This document shows positions 1 to 7,519 of a stretch of 39,864 nucleotides of DNA, piece by piece. Every line of letters starts with the position of its first letter. Position 1 is the first letter of the stretch. A program made the position numbers and the translations under genes. Under the pieces are notes generated by a model. The model made no database searches. It saw only the letters and a program-made list of their open reading frames with translations, and was not told where the DNA came from. The DNA is from Desulfuromonadales bacterium (GTDB taxonomy: Bacteria; Desulfobacterota; Desulfuromonadia; Desulfuromonadales; Syntrophotaleaceae), in assembly GCA_030154185.1 (NCBI GenBank), contig JASKKK010000024.1, positions 1 through 39,864 of the forward strand. The letters run 5' to 3'.

Positions 1-7
1 GTGCCCT

Positions 8-37
8 AAAAAAGAAAGGGGGCTTCTGCCCCCTTTC
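8..37 (-). terminator. Rho-independent terminator of the SHOCT-domain gene
   Basis: Perfect 9-bp inverted repeat GAAAGGGGG / CCCCCTTTC (14-22 and 29-37) with a 6-base loop. Read on the minus strand it is followed by six T (the A-run at 8-13). It lies 32 bases past the stop of the minus-strand gene ending at 69. Confidence 0.85.
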
Positions 38-68
38 CCGGTTGATGCGCAAATATATATTTGACGGC

Positions 69-1076
69 TTAGAGATTGTCGAGGATTTCCTGCCTCTTGG
101 CTCGGTATTCGTCCTCGGTAATGAGTTCTTCGTCGCGCAGGTCCTTCAAGCGGCGCAGGCGGAGTTTGATGGAATCCGTTGTTTCGGATCGGGGTGGCTG
201 GGTTACGGCCGGGGCGGCTGCCGGAGCCTGCTTGATGGCTTGCAGTTCCCTTTTGAGAGATTCCATTTCGTCGCGAAGGCGCTGCTGTTCGGCACTGACC
301 TCGGCGCTTTCCTGACGGACCTGGCTGGCTTCCTGGAAGGCGGCCTTGGCGGTTTCCTTGGCGGCTTTCTTTTCTGCCCGGATGGCCTTCCACAACTCGG
401 GGTCGGGGTCCAGCATCACCCAGTCGTAGCGTTCGATGTCACCCTGCTGTTTGACGGCCACTCCGCCTTGCGAGACGAATTCCCAGGGCTTGGTCGGCTC
501 CCAGGAGCGCGGTGCCTCGTACTTGCGGCTGCCGGGGAGGAAAGGGTGCATGCGGCGATCCTCGTCTTCGTTGTATTCTTCATGCAGGCGGCCGATGATC
601 AGGTTCAGTTTGCCTTTGGAGAAAAAGATCCGCCCCGTGGTTACCGACCGGTCGTGGTTGAAGGCGAACATGCCGCGGTGGATGCCGACGATGGCGAAGG
701 TGACGTCCTGCCTGGGGGTCGCGGAAGCCAGCCCCTTGCTTACGGCATCCTGGAGAATGTTGAGCTCGGATGTGGTAAAGAGCTTTTCGATCTTGTCCCG
801 TTTCGGGTCCCGTACCTCCAGAGTGCCGAGCATGTCGCGGATCTGTTCCGGCGTCAGGTTCGCAGGATGGTCGTTGGCCGGCACCGTCTGGGCGCCACGG
901 TCCTGAGGTTCAAGGCGGACATATTGGTCGCGGTGTCTCCAGATTCTTTCTTCTCTGCCTGCCAGGGCATCGGGAATCATGCCGGAAAACATGATCGACA
1001 GAGTCAGAATCAGGGCGGCGACAGATTTGACCCGTGCGGCGGCAATCCGCCGGGAAACTGCATTTTTCTGCATCAT
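69..1076 (-). CDS. Secreted or periplasmic SHOCT-domain protein, 335 aa
   Basis: No enzymatic function is recognised. The start at 1076 (Met-Met-Gln-Lys) is chosen because AAGGAG lies 7 bases upstream. A reading frame continuing to 1274 would run into a repeat element and has no RBS. Residues 1-39 form a signal peptide: a basic n-region, a hydrophobic stretch and Ala-Leu-Ala before Gly-Arg. A conserved-looking globular part follows (about 40-225). Next come a Lys/Glu/Ala-rich coiled coil (about 228-280) and an Ala/Pro linker. The last ~35 residues (301-335, ending EYRAKRQEILDNL) match the SHOCT short C-terminal domain, usually an oligomerisation or protein-interaction module. It stands alone, with a terminator just downstream and a repeat element in its 5' region. 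Confidence 0.75.
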   Translation of the reverse strand: MMQKNAVSRRIAAARVKSVAALILTLSIMFSGMIPDALAGREERIWRHRDQYVRLEPQDRGAQTVPANDHPANLTPEQIRDMLGTLEVRDPKRDKIEKLFTTSELNILQDAVSKGLASATPRQDVTFAIVGIHRGMFAFNHDRSVTTGRIFFSKGKLNLIIGRLHEEYNEDEDRRMHPFLPGSRKYEAPRSWEPTKPWEFVSQGGVAVKQQGDIERYDWVMLDPDPELWKAIRAEKKAAKETAKAAFQEASQVRQESAEVSAEQQRLRDEMESLKRELQAIKQAPAAAPAVTQPPRSETTDSIKLRLRRLKDLRDEELITEDEYRAKRQEILDNL

Positions 1077-1177
1077 TTCATCTCCTTGACAATACATGGG
1101 GAAAGCCATCGAAAGAGTCTGGTCGATAATAGAATCTGGGGGCAAGCAGGTCAAACACTTTTTGTTTCGTAACGGGC

Positions 1178-1349
1178 TGCATTTACGCATAAAAATGATG
1201 GAGTCGCAAAAACTCGCCAACGGCTGCGTTGCTGCAATTGTCTCGCTGCTTCGACGTACGTAAGTAGGCCTCATTGCTCGATAATCGCGCGCCCTGCATT
1301 TGGCGCTTTTTGCTTAGCCATCCCATCTGATGCATTTGCGCATAAAAAT
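1178..1349. repeat. 19-bp direct repeats bracketing repeat copy 1
   Basis: TGCATTTACGCATAAAAAT at 1178-1196 and TGCATTTGCGCATAAAAAT at 1331-1349 differ at one of 19 positions. The left copy abuts the left end of the repeat element; the right copy overlaps its right end by about 15 bases. They could be a target duplication or a local recombination scar. Confidence 0.6.
1196..1345 (-). repeat. Dispersed palindromic repeat, copy 1
   Basis: About 150 bp, nearly identical as reverse complement to 19226-19381 and 13922-14077. Shared blocks include GGCGCGCGA, TTACGTACGTCGAAGCAGCGA, GCAGCAACGCAGC and TTGGCGAGTTTTTGCGA. The ends form an imperfect inverted repeat. The GAGTTTTTGCGA end faces the start of the SHOCT gene (1076), the same orientation to the next gene as in the other copies. 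Confidence 0.85.
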
Positions 1350-1374
1350 AGCGGGCCGCTGGGATGCGGCCCGC
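1344..1374 (-). terminator. Rho-independent terminator of the small lipoprotein gene
   Basis: Perfect 9-bp stem GCGGGCCGC / GCGGCCCGC (1351-1359 and 1366-1374) with a 6-base loop. It is followed on the minus strand by TATTTTTA. It sits 25 bases past the stop of the minus-strand gene ending at 1400. Confidence 0.8.
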
Positions 1375-1399
1375 CGGTTTGATTCGTGGAGCCTTCGAT

Positions 1400-1570
1400 T
1401 TATTGCGGATGTGCCGCTTCGTAGGCGCTCATGCCCTCTTCAACGGTGAATTCAACGCCGCAGGTGGAGCATTTCAAGAGGGTTTTTTCGCTCATGGTCT
1501 TTTTGGCCGGCGTACAGCCGACCATCACGAGGATCGTTAACAGTCCGGCAAGAGCTATGATGCTACGCAT
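1400..1570 (-). CDS. Small lipoprotein with a CxxC motif, 56 aa
   Basis: Predicted lipoprotein of unknown function. The start at 1570 (MRSIIALAG) is preferred because AAAGGATG lies at proper spacing. An ATG at 1579 would sit directly on that RBS. The n-region is short, then come a hydrophobic core and a lipobox Met-Val-Gly-Cys ending at residue 20, so the mature protein is only about 37 residues. It holds a single Cys-Ser-Thr-Cys-Gly pair that could bind metal or form a disulfide. Base pairing into a full zinc ribbon is impossible with one pair unless the protein dimerises. It has its own terminator. Confidence 0.65.
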   Translation of the reverse strand: MRSIIALAGLLTILVMVGCTPAKKTMSEKTLLKCSTCGVEFTVEEGMSAYEAAHPQ

Positions 1571-1688
1571 GGTATTCATCCTTTCAGCTGAAAAGGGAAA
1601 GTCTTCTTGCGAAAAATTCAATGGATGTATTCAATTTCATGTTACCAGCGTGGACTCACAGATCGCAACCACCTACACACTATAACAG

Positions 1689-1717
1689 CTCAGGTCCCCG
1701 GCGCAGGGGAACCTGAG
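1689..1717 (-). terminator. Hairpin after the porin gene (possible terminator)
   Basis: CTCAGGTCCCC / GGGGAACCTGAG arms with one bulged base, 18 bases past the porin stop. No T-run follows on the minus strand, so it is only a candidate terminator or mRNA-stabilising hairpin. Confidence 0.5.
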
Positions 1718-1735
1718 CATCCATGGCAATTCAGA

Positions 1736-2991
1736 TTACCAGATGAAGAAGGTGCCGACGCCGAACTGGTAGACTTCCCAGTCCTCGCCGTTGAACCATT
1801 CATGCTCGATACGGCTGGCTTCCACGAGGACCTTGAGGTGGGCGTTGATGTCGTGGTAGATGCCGAAGGTAACCATGCTTTGTTCTTCGACTTCACCGAA
1901 ACCGGTGGCATCGCGAACGGATTTTTCATAAGAAGTTTCGTCCATTTCGTTCACGCCGTAGTTCAGGCCGAACTTGGTTTTGCCATAAGCGTTGTCGAAG
2001 GTATAGGTACCCTGGACGATATAGCCCCATCCTTCGCGTTCCTCACCTACGGGGTCAAGGGAGTCGGTGTCGAGCATAAGGCTGCTGCCCAGAGCTTCGC
2101 CGGTGAAGGCTGAGGCGACCAGTTCGAACCCGTTCATGCCGACCACGATACCGCCGCCTACACCCCAGGCGGTGACGTCGCCGAAGTCATCAGACTTGGC
2201 TTCCTGCCACAGACCGTTGGCGTAAGCCTTGAAGGTGCCGCCGTCGCCGAAGGTGCCGGCATAGGAGAGCTCGTATTCGAAGCGCGGAATATTGGTTTCC
2301 ATGGCGCTGGGAGCGGCCTCGTCATCATCGATGGTCCCATTAAGATCGAGGTCACCCGCGACGCCATTTATAACGCTGGGGTCGTAGATGCCGACGGCCA
2401 CTTTAAAGCCGTTCAGGTCCGGAGTGGTGTACCGGAACTGAGCATTGAAGTTGGGATAGACATAGCCGTAGCCGATGCGACCGAGGGTCGGCCCGACGTC
2501 GGCATTGAGGGCGCCGCCCAGGCGACCGATACCCATGAGGGTCATTTCGGTGAGAAGGTTCTGACCGAGGAACAGGCTCAGTCCTTTACCGGCCATGATC
2601 TGACCGAAGTTGCCGTCGACGGTGAAGAAGATTTCACGAAGGTCGATCTGACCGTCGAAGGTGTTCTTGACGTTGCTGTTGGAAGGCTCGGGGTAGAAGC
2701 CGACGCGGGCCGCCATGTCGAGGCCGTTCATGGTCGGAGCCTTGATGTTGAAGGCGATGATGCCCGGCAAAAAGCCGCTTTTGATGCGGAAACCTTCGGC
2801 GTCGATGGTGTTGTCGCGAACGTTGACGGGGGCATCGTCCTGGCTCTGGTAAACGCCCATCAGGTTGACCATGCCGTCGGTGCTGAAGGACCAGCCGTCG
2901 GATCCGCCGACCACAAGGGCGGCCTGGGCGCTGGAGGCCAGGAAAAACAGAGCGGCCATACGGCCAAAATGTTGAATCTGCGAGATTTCAT
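1736..2991 (-). CDS. Outer-membrane porin-like beta-barrel, frameshifted in the signal peptide
   Basis: The body is a beta-barrel outer-membrane protein of about 395 residues. It has alternating hydrophobic and polar strands, many Gly/Asn/Asp turns and ends in aromatic Phe-Phe-Ile-Trp, as barrels needing BAM do. Its substrate is unknown. The longest in-frame ATG (2959) gives MAALFFLASSAQA, a signal peptide with no basic n-region and no RBS. Thirty-two bases upstream an ATG at 2991 has a perfect AGGAGGT and codes for MKSRRFNILAV, a good n-region, but one frame off. Joining the two restores a standard ~24-residue signal peptide cut after Ala-Gln-Ala. A one-base deletion near 2960-2965 (mutation or sequencing error) is the simplest reading. 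An 'Asp-Leu-Asp-Leu-Asn-Gly' insert near the middle looks calcium-loop-like. Confidence 0.8.
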
Positions 2992-3847
2992 GCGGTCTTA
3001 CCTCCTGAATTCAGAATGAAAAAGGTTTTTTCCGTTCGCCGATACCTGAAACGTGTCGACGAGCCGGGCGCCTCGGTGGGCCCGGTTTGTTGGTTACTGC
3101 GGCTTTTCGATCGTGTGTGACAACGGTTTCCGGTTATTTCGGGCAGGTCCGGAGCGGGTTGGCCTGCATGCCTCCCCTGTCGGTGTCTTTCGAAATGCCT
3201 CAGTTTGTTAACCTCCCTTCGAAAAAGCTATTCGTGCGCGCTCGGATTGCTCTTCCCGGTTCACCTCCTCTCCATCTTGATTTTTAAAAATAAACAGCTG
3301 TTTTATCATGGGCAATTTCGGTGCCAGTTTAGGGGAGTTGCACATGTATTTTAAAAACAGGTTGAAATCCAGTGATTTATGTGGATTCTCAATTATGTAA
3401 ACGCTTTCCAAGCAAGCAGGTGTGGTGCACTTTGTTCCAAAGTGTGTCTCGGTGGTACAAAATGAAAGTGGCGTGTCGGTTTTTTGTGGAAGGAAGAGTG
3501 TCTCAATGGAACACTTCGGATAGCCTCTTTTTCAGGTGGACATTCCTAAGATGCCGAAATTATATACAATCGAATGAATAGGTAAAATTTGGAATACTGT
3601 AACCGCTTTTTTTCTATTTGCAATGGGGCGATATGAAAAAATCCTGAGGACATGACCGGCTTCGGACAGCCGGATGTCCGGGGCTTCTGGTCTTAAATTT
3701 CCGCAAAGTCCGCAAAATATTGTTTTATAAATCCGATGTTTGCAGACAGCGTCTCCCTGAGTTGCATGAACAGGGAAATTTCAGAAGGGTCTGCTATGCT
3801 TTTGGTTGGAGATCGCATACGTCTTTATCGCCAGAGAGGAGGCCCTG
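2992..3847. other. Long AT-rich intergenic region with hairpins and a repeated motif
   Basis: About 850 bp between the divergent porin and flavin-protein genes with no convincing gene. It holds a perfect CACTTTG-TTC-CAAAGTG hairpin (3428-3444) and a 12-bp-stem hairpin with a 2-base bulge (3648-3679). It also holds two copies of TGTAA(A/C)CGCTTT (3396-3407 and 3598-3609), 11 of 12 bases identical. These could be regulator sites for the porin. Short frames here show no coding character. Confidence 0.5.
3648..3679. other. Stable 12-bp hairpin upstream of the flavin-protein gene
   Basis: GGACAT-GA-CCGGCT pairs with AGCCGGATGTCC around a 6-base loop, leaving a GA bulge. No T-run follows on the plus strand. 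On the minus strand six T follow after six bases, but no minus-strand gene precedes it. Function unknown. Confidence 0.5.
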
Positions 3848-4294
3848 TTGAATAATACCGAGGCATTGGCGGAGACGATCCGGACGTTGCTTGCCGGGCA
3901 GGATCTGGCCATCCTTGCAACCCGCACGAATGGCGCACCTCATACCAGCCTGGTCGCTTTCAAGGCGCAGGACGATTTGCGCGGTCTGTTATTCGTAACC
4001 GGACGGGCCACACGTAAATTCGGTTATTTGCAGTCCGATGATCGAGCCTCCATGCTTATCGACAACCGTTCCCACCGGGGTTCGGATTTTCGCCGCGCCA
4101 TGGCGCTTACGGCTCGCGGACGGGCCATGGAGATTACCGGCGAAAATCGTACGCGGATGCTGAACTCATATATTGCACGCTTCCCCTGTCTGGAAGGCTT
4201 CGCCCGTGCTCCCGGCTGCGCCCTGATGTGTCTGAGGGTCGAAGGATATTCACTGGTACGTCGGTTCCAGGACGTTGTGGAATTGGAATTTTGA
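3848..4294 (+). CDS. Pyridoxamine 5'-phosphate oxidase-like split-barrel (FMN-binding) protein, 148 aa
   Basis: Family assignment is from the pattern of the split-barrel fold: the N-terminal 'LAILATRTNGAPHTSLVAFKAQDD' type strand pair, a 'LLFVTGRATRKFGYL' strand, 'ASMLIDNRS', and a C-terminal 'LRVEGYSLVRRFQDVVEL' strand. Such proteins bind FMN, haem or F420 and are cytoplasmic. The physiological substrate cannot be told. The start is TTG at 3848, with AGAGGAGG five bases upstream. A TTG at 3806 in the same frame has no RBS. The stop is separated by one base from the ATG of the next gene, so the two are translationally coupled. Confidence 0.75.
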   Translation: MNNTEALAETIRTLLAGQDLAILATRTNGAPHTSLVAFKAQDDLRGLLFVTGRATRKFGYLQSDDRASMLIDNRSHRGSDFRRAMALTARGRAMEITGENRTRMLNSYIARFPCLEGFARAPGCALMCLRVEGYSLVRRFQDVVELEF

Positions 4295-4295
4295 C

Positions 4296-6476
4296 ATGAA
4301 GCTGGTTGTGTCTTTGTCTGCTGCATCCGGAATGTCGCGCAAACAGGTCGGCGGCAAGGCCTGGGCTCTGGCGCAATGGCAGGCGCGCGGCGCACGTGTA
4401 CCCGAGGGGGTCGTTGTGACGACGGCGGCCTATGAGCGGTTCGTGGCGGAGACGGCGCTGACCGACCGCCTTTACATGGAGTTGGGGCGCAAGGATTTTG
4501 CCCGGATGCGGTGGGAGGAACTGTGGGATGCCGCATTGCGCATTCGGAACATGTTTCTGAAGCAGGCTTTTCCGGATGCGTTGGAAAGGCAGCTTTCAGA
4601 GGCTTTTCCGCAAACTCTTCTTGATTCACCGCTGGCCGTCCGCTCTTCTGCGCCCGAGGAGGACGGGGGGCGAAGCTCCTTTGCCGGGTTGCACGAATCG
4701 TTCGTCAATGTATGCGGTTGGCCGGCACTGCAACAGAGCTTGAAGCTGGTGTGGGCGTCCTTATGGTCGGACCGTGCGCTGTTGTATCGCCAGGAGCTGG
4801 GGCTTGGCGTTGAACAGAGTCGCATGGCGGTGCTTGTTCAGGCACTGGTCGCAGGTGATCGGTCCGGTGTGGTGTTCAGTCGCAGTCCCGATGCTGCCGG
4901 CGAGGCGGTTATCGAAGCCGTATGGGGGTTGAACCAGGGGTTGGTGGACGGTAGCGTCGAACCGGATCGATGGCGGCTCGATCGTTCCAGCGGAGAGGTC
5001 GTCGAACACCAGGCGCCAAGCCGGCGGTATTGTCTTGTCGCAGACCGAGATACCCTGCAGAGGCGGCCATTGCCGGATTTTCTGAAACATCGTTCGCCCC
5101 TCGACAGCGAAGCTCTGCGAAGGGTGTGGCGACTTGCCTGCACGGCAGAAGAGGTGTTCGGCTCTCCGCAGGATGTGGAGTGGACCATGGATGGTCTGCA
5201 GGTGTGGGCGCTGCAGGCGCGTCCCATAACCGGTTTAAAGGAGGAGGGCGACGACGAGCGCGGCTGGTATCTGAGCCTGCGCCGCAGTGCGGACCAACTC
5301 GAGGCCTTGCGTTTACGGTTGGAGAACCGTCTTTTGCCGGCCATGAGCCGACGTGCCGACTACTGGCAGCGCAGATTGCGGACCTCTCTGTCCGCCCGCG
5401 AACTGGCCATGGCGTTGGAAACTCTGTGTCGCGAAATAAGACGCTGGCGGCAAGCCTACCGACAGTGGTGCATTCCGATGGCGCACGGCATGCGCCTGTT
5501 CGGCACTTTTTTCAACGATGCGGTGAAGCCGGAAGATCCCTTTGCCTTCGTGCCCATGCTGAGTGAAGGGGATGTTTTGCTCAGCACGCAACGCAACCGG
5601 TCCATGCTCGAGCTGGCAAAACGATTGCGACAGGTTCCGGAAATCGCAGCGCGTTTGAAAAACGGGCAGGATATCCCGGACAGCCACCCGCTGGCAAAGG
5701 CTTTGGAAGATTTCGACGCCTGCTGGGGCGGGCTGTTGTGGGCGGGACAAGCGGCCGGTCAAAGGAGAAGAAGCCTGGTACGATTGCTGTCGCAGCTGAG
5801 CGACAAGGCGGGTGCGGGAGGCAGGCAAGAGGCGATGAATGTCGATGATTTTCTGCAAAAGGTTCCCACCGGCCGTCGCGCGCTGGCGTTACGGCTGCTG
5901 GAGATTGCCCGCGCCAGCTATCGCTTGCGGGATGACGACAACATCTTTATCGGCCGCCTCGAGGCCTGCCTCAAACAGGCCATCTCCGATGGCCGGATGC
6001 GCTTCGGTGAAGTTGCCGAGCCGGTACTGCACCGGGCTTTGCGCCTGGCTGAATCGCTGATGGAGCAGAAGGTCCCCGTGACGCCACAGGGAGAAAGTCC
6101 TGATCCTTGGGGGGAAGTGAAGGCCCGGCAGATGGTCGGACAGCCTGCCGGACCGGGGCTGGCGCGGGGCAAGGCGCGGGTAGTGAAAGAGATCGCGGAC
6201 ATTGCGGATTTTCAAAGCAATGAAATTCTTGTGTGTGACGCCATCGATCCGACCATGACCGTGGTAGCGCCCCTGGCAGCAGGAATCGTCGAGCGACGGG
6301 GCGGCATGCTGATTCACGGGGCCATCATCGCTCGCGAATACGGCCTGCCCTGCGTAACCGGTGTGCCGGATGCCACGGCGTTGATCGGCACTGGGGACCT
6401 TTTGACGGTCGATGGTTATCTGGGCATCGTCATAAGGCATAGCGGACAGGAGAAATCTGTATTCCGGGCGGGCTGA
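4296..6476 (+). CDS. PEP-synthase-like phosphotransferase lacking the PEP-binding barrel, 726 aa
   Basis: N-terminal ATP-grasp nucleotide-binding domain (about 1-320) has GGKAWALAQW, the 'VRSSAPEEDG...SFAGLHES' motif, 'EAVWGLNQGLVDGSVEPD' and 'QDVEWTMDG...LQARPIT'. A helical middle domain follows (about 330-620). The C-terminal swivelling phosphohistidine domain has RRGGMLIHGAIIAREYG with catalytic His674. The usual C-terminal PEP/pyruvate TIM barrel is absent. This ATP-grasp / helical / phosphohistidine order is shared with PEP-utilising phosphotransferases such as rifampin phosphotransferase, but drug specificity cannot be read from sequence. Likely reaction: ATP-driven dikinase-type phosphoryl transfer through His to an unknown acceptor. 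No strong RBS, so it is probably coupled to the flavin protein upstream. Confidence 0.8.
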   Translation: MKLVVSLSAASGMSRKQVGGKAWALAQWQARGARVPEGVVVTTAAYERFVAETALTDRLYMELGRKDFARMRWEELWDAALRIRNMFLKQAFPDALERQLSEAFPQTLLDSPLAVRSSAPEEDGGRSSFAGLHESFVNVCGWPALQQSLKLVWASLWSDRALLYRQELGLGVEQSRMAVLVQALVAGDRSGVVFSRSPDAAGEAVIEAVWGLNQGLVDGSVEPDRWRLDRSSGEVVEHQAPSRRYCLVADRDTLQRRPLPDFLKHRSPLDSEALRRVWRLACTAEEVFGSPQDVEWTMDGLQVWALQARPITGLKEEGDDERGWYLSLRRSADQLEALRLRLENRLLPAMSRRADYWQRRLRTSLSARELAMALETLCREIRRWRQAYRQWCIPMAHGMRLFGTFFNDAVKPEDPFAFVPMLSEGDVLLSTQRNRSMLELAKRLRQVPEIAARLKNGQDIPDSHPLAKALEDFDACWGGLLWAGQAAGQRRRSLVRLLSQLSDKAGAGGRQEAMNVDDFLQKVPTGRRALALRLLEIARASYRLRDDDNIFIGRLEACLKQAISDGRMRFGEVAEPVLHRALRLAESLMEQKVPVTPQGESPDPWGEVKARQMVGQPAGPGLARGKARVVKEIADIADFQSNEILVCDAIDPTMTVVAPLAAGIVERRGGMLIHGAIIAREYGLPCVTGVPDATALIGTGDLLTVDGYLGIVIRHSGQEKSVFRAG

Positions 6477-6527
6477 GATGGATGCGAGTCCGGTTTTCGG
6501 AATAAACCCTCAAAAAAGGAGACGACC

Positions 6528-6749
6528 ATGACCTACGGCAAAGAGCGTGTGTACAAGAAGGTGGAAGTTATCGGTATTTCACCGACAAGTATCGATGATG
6601 CCATCAAGGCGGCTCTGCATCGGGCTCACAATACCCTGGAGCGGGTCTCCTGGTTCGAGGTGGAGGAGGTGCGCGGCCATGTCAAGGATGACGGCGAGGT
6701 CGGAGAATACCAGGTCATTCTGAAGGTTGCCTTCAAGTTGAAGGAATGA
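6528..6749 (+). CDS. Dodecin family flavin-binding protein, 73 aa
   Basis: Whole-length match to the dodecin pattern: a first strand 'VYKKVEVIGISPTSIDDAIKAAL', one helix, then 'WFEVEEVRGHV' containing the Trp that stacks on the flavin in dodecins, and a last strand 'EYQVILKVAFKLKE'. Dodecins form 12-mers that store or buffer riboflavin, FMN or CoA in the cytoplasm. AAAAAAGGAG lies 6 bases upstream of the ATG. It is in the same direction as the split-barrel flavoprotein and the phosphotransferase, 51 bases after the latter. It converges on the TauE-like gene, with only 14 bases between the stops and no visible terminator. Confidence 0.9.
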   Translation: MTYGKERVYKKVEVIGISPTSIDDAIKAALHRAHNTLERVSWFEVEEVRGHVKDDGEVGEYQVILKVAFKLKE

Positions 6750-6763
6750 CCCGAAGGAACGAT

Positions 6764-7519
6764 TTATCCGATCAAGAGTTTGACGGCAAACAGTACGATG
6801 GCGAGGGACACGATCCGTTTTATCCAGGCGTGTCCCTTTTTTACCGCCAGGTGAGCGGCCAGCCAACCGCCGATGGCGTTGCCGACAGCCAGCGACAAAC
6901 CGAGTTGGTAGTTTACCTGTCCGTGCCAAACGAAGACGGTCAGGGCCACCAGGGTGAAAAAGAAAACGATGGTGACCTTGATGGCGTTGGTCCGTACCAG
7001 GTCCAGCCCCTGAAACATCAGTCCGGCGATGATCAGAAAGCCGACGCCTGCCTGTACGAATCCCCCATAGATGCCGATGACGAAAAAGCTCGCCAATAAG
7101 ATCGCTATCCTGACGGGAGAAAAAGAGGGGGGCTCAGCCTTCCGCCCTTTAAGCGGATCCCAAAGCGTCAGGGCCAGCACGCCAAGCATGATCCCGGCAA
7201 GCAGTCGCTGGAACAGGGTTTCGTCAATCCGAATCGCCAGCCGGGCACCCAGGTAACTGCCGGCAATGGCAGGCAAGGCGCACAGCATGGCGAGACGCCA
7301 GGAAAGTACCCCCTGCCGGTGAAAGCCGGATATGGCGAACATGTTCTGCACCAGGATGGCGATGCGGTTGGTACCGTTGGCCGTGGCGGCAGGCAGGCCC
7401 ATGAAAATCAACAGCGGCAAGGTCAAAAGGGAGCCTCCGCCGGCCAGGACGTTGATGATTCCGGCCACACCGCCGATCAGTACCAGCAGCAGCATGTGAA
7501 ACCAGGACGGATCGATCAT
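6764..7519 (-). CDS. TauE/SafE (TSUP) family anion permease, 251 aa
   Basis: Hydrophobic protein with about 7-8 transmembrane helices. It has the family's duplicated pattern: N-terminal 'GVAGIINVLAGGGSLLTLPLLIFMGLPAATANGTNR' and second-half 'IYGGFVQAGVGFLIIAGLMFQGLDLVRTNAIK'. TSUP proteins export or import sulfite, sulfoacetate or other organic and inorganic anions across the inner membrane. The substrate here is unknown. Its ATG overlaps the tcdA stop by 4 bases (ATGA), so it is the last gene of a tatD-tcdA-permease operon. Confidence 0.85.
   Translation of the reverse strand: MIDPSWFHMLLLVLIGGVAGIINVLAGGGSLLTLPLLIFMGLPAATANGTNRIAILVQNMFAISGFHRQGVLSWRLAMLCALPAIAGSYLGARLAIRIDETLFQRLLAGIMLGVLALTLWDPLKGRKAEPPSFSPVRIAILLASFFVIGIYGGFVQAGVGFLIIAGLMFQGLDLVRTNAIKVTIVFFFTLVALTVFVWHGQVNYQLGLSLAVGNAIGGWLAAHLAVKKGHAWIKRIVSLAIVLFAVKLLIG

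Larger units (their letters stand above)
1077..1399. other. Intergenic stretch holding a repeat copy and a terminator
   Basis: This 323-bp gap contains copy 1 of the dispersed repeat (1196-1345), a 19-bp direct repeat around it and the terminator of the upstream lipoprotein gene (1344-1374). The remaining 1077-1177 is the leader of the SHOCT gene. No convincing promoter hexamers were seen. Confidence 0.6.

Noticed and set aside
42-1172. Long plus-strand frame opposite the SHOCT gene
   Set aside because: It has no RBS and its translation is a low-complexity shadow of a minus-strand gene that has RBS, signal peptide, domain and terminator.
3396-3410. CcpA-type cre site
   Set aside because: It resembles the cre consensus but with a mismatch in the conserved CA, and CcpA is a Firmicutes regulator.
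4296-6476. Calling the phosphotransferase a rifampin-resistance enzyme
   Set aside because: Only the domain order matches; the drug-binding domain cannot be recognised from sequence by eye.
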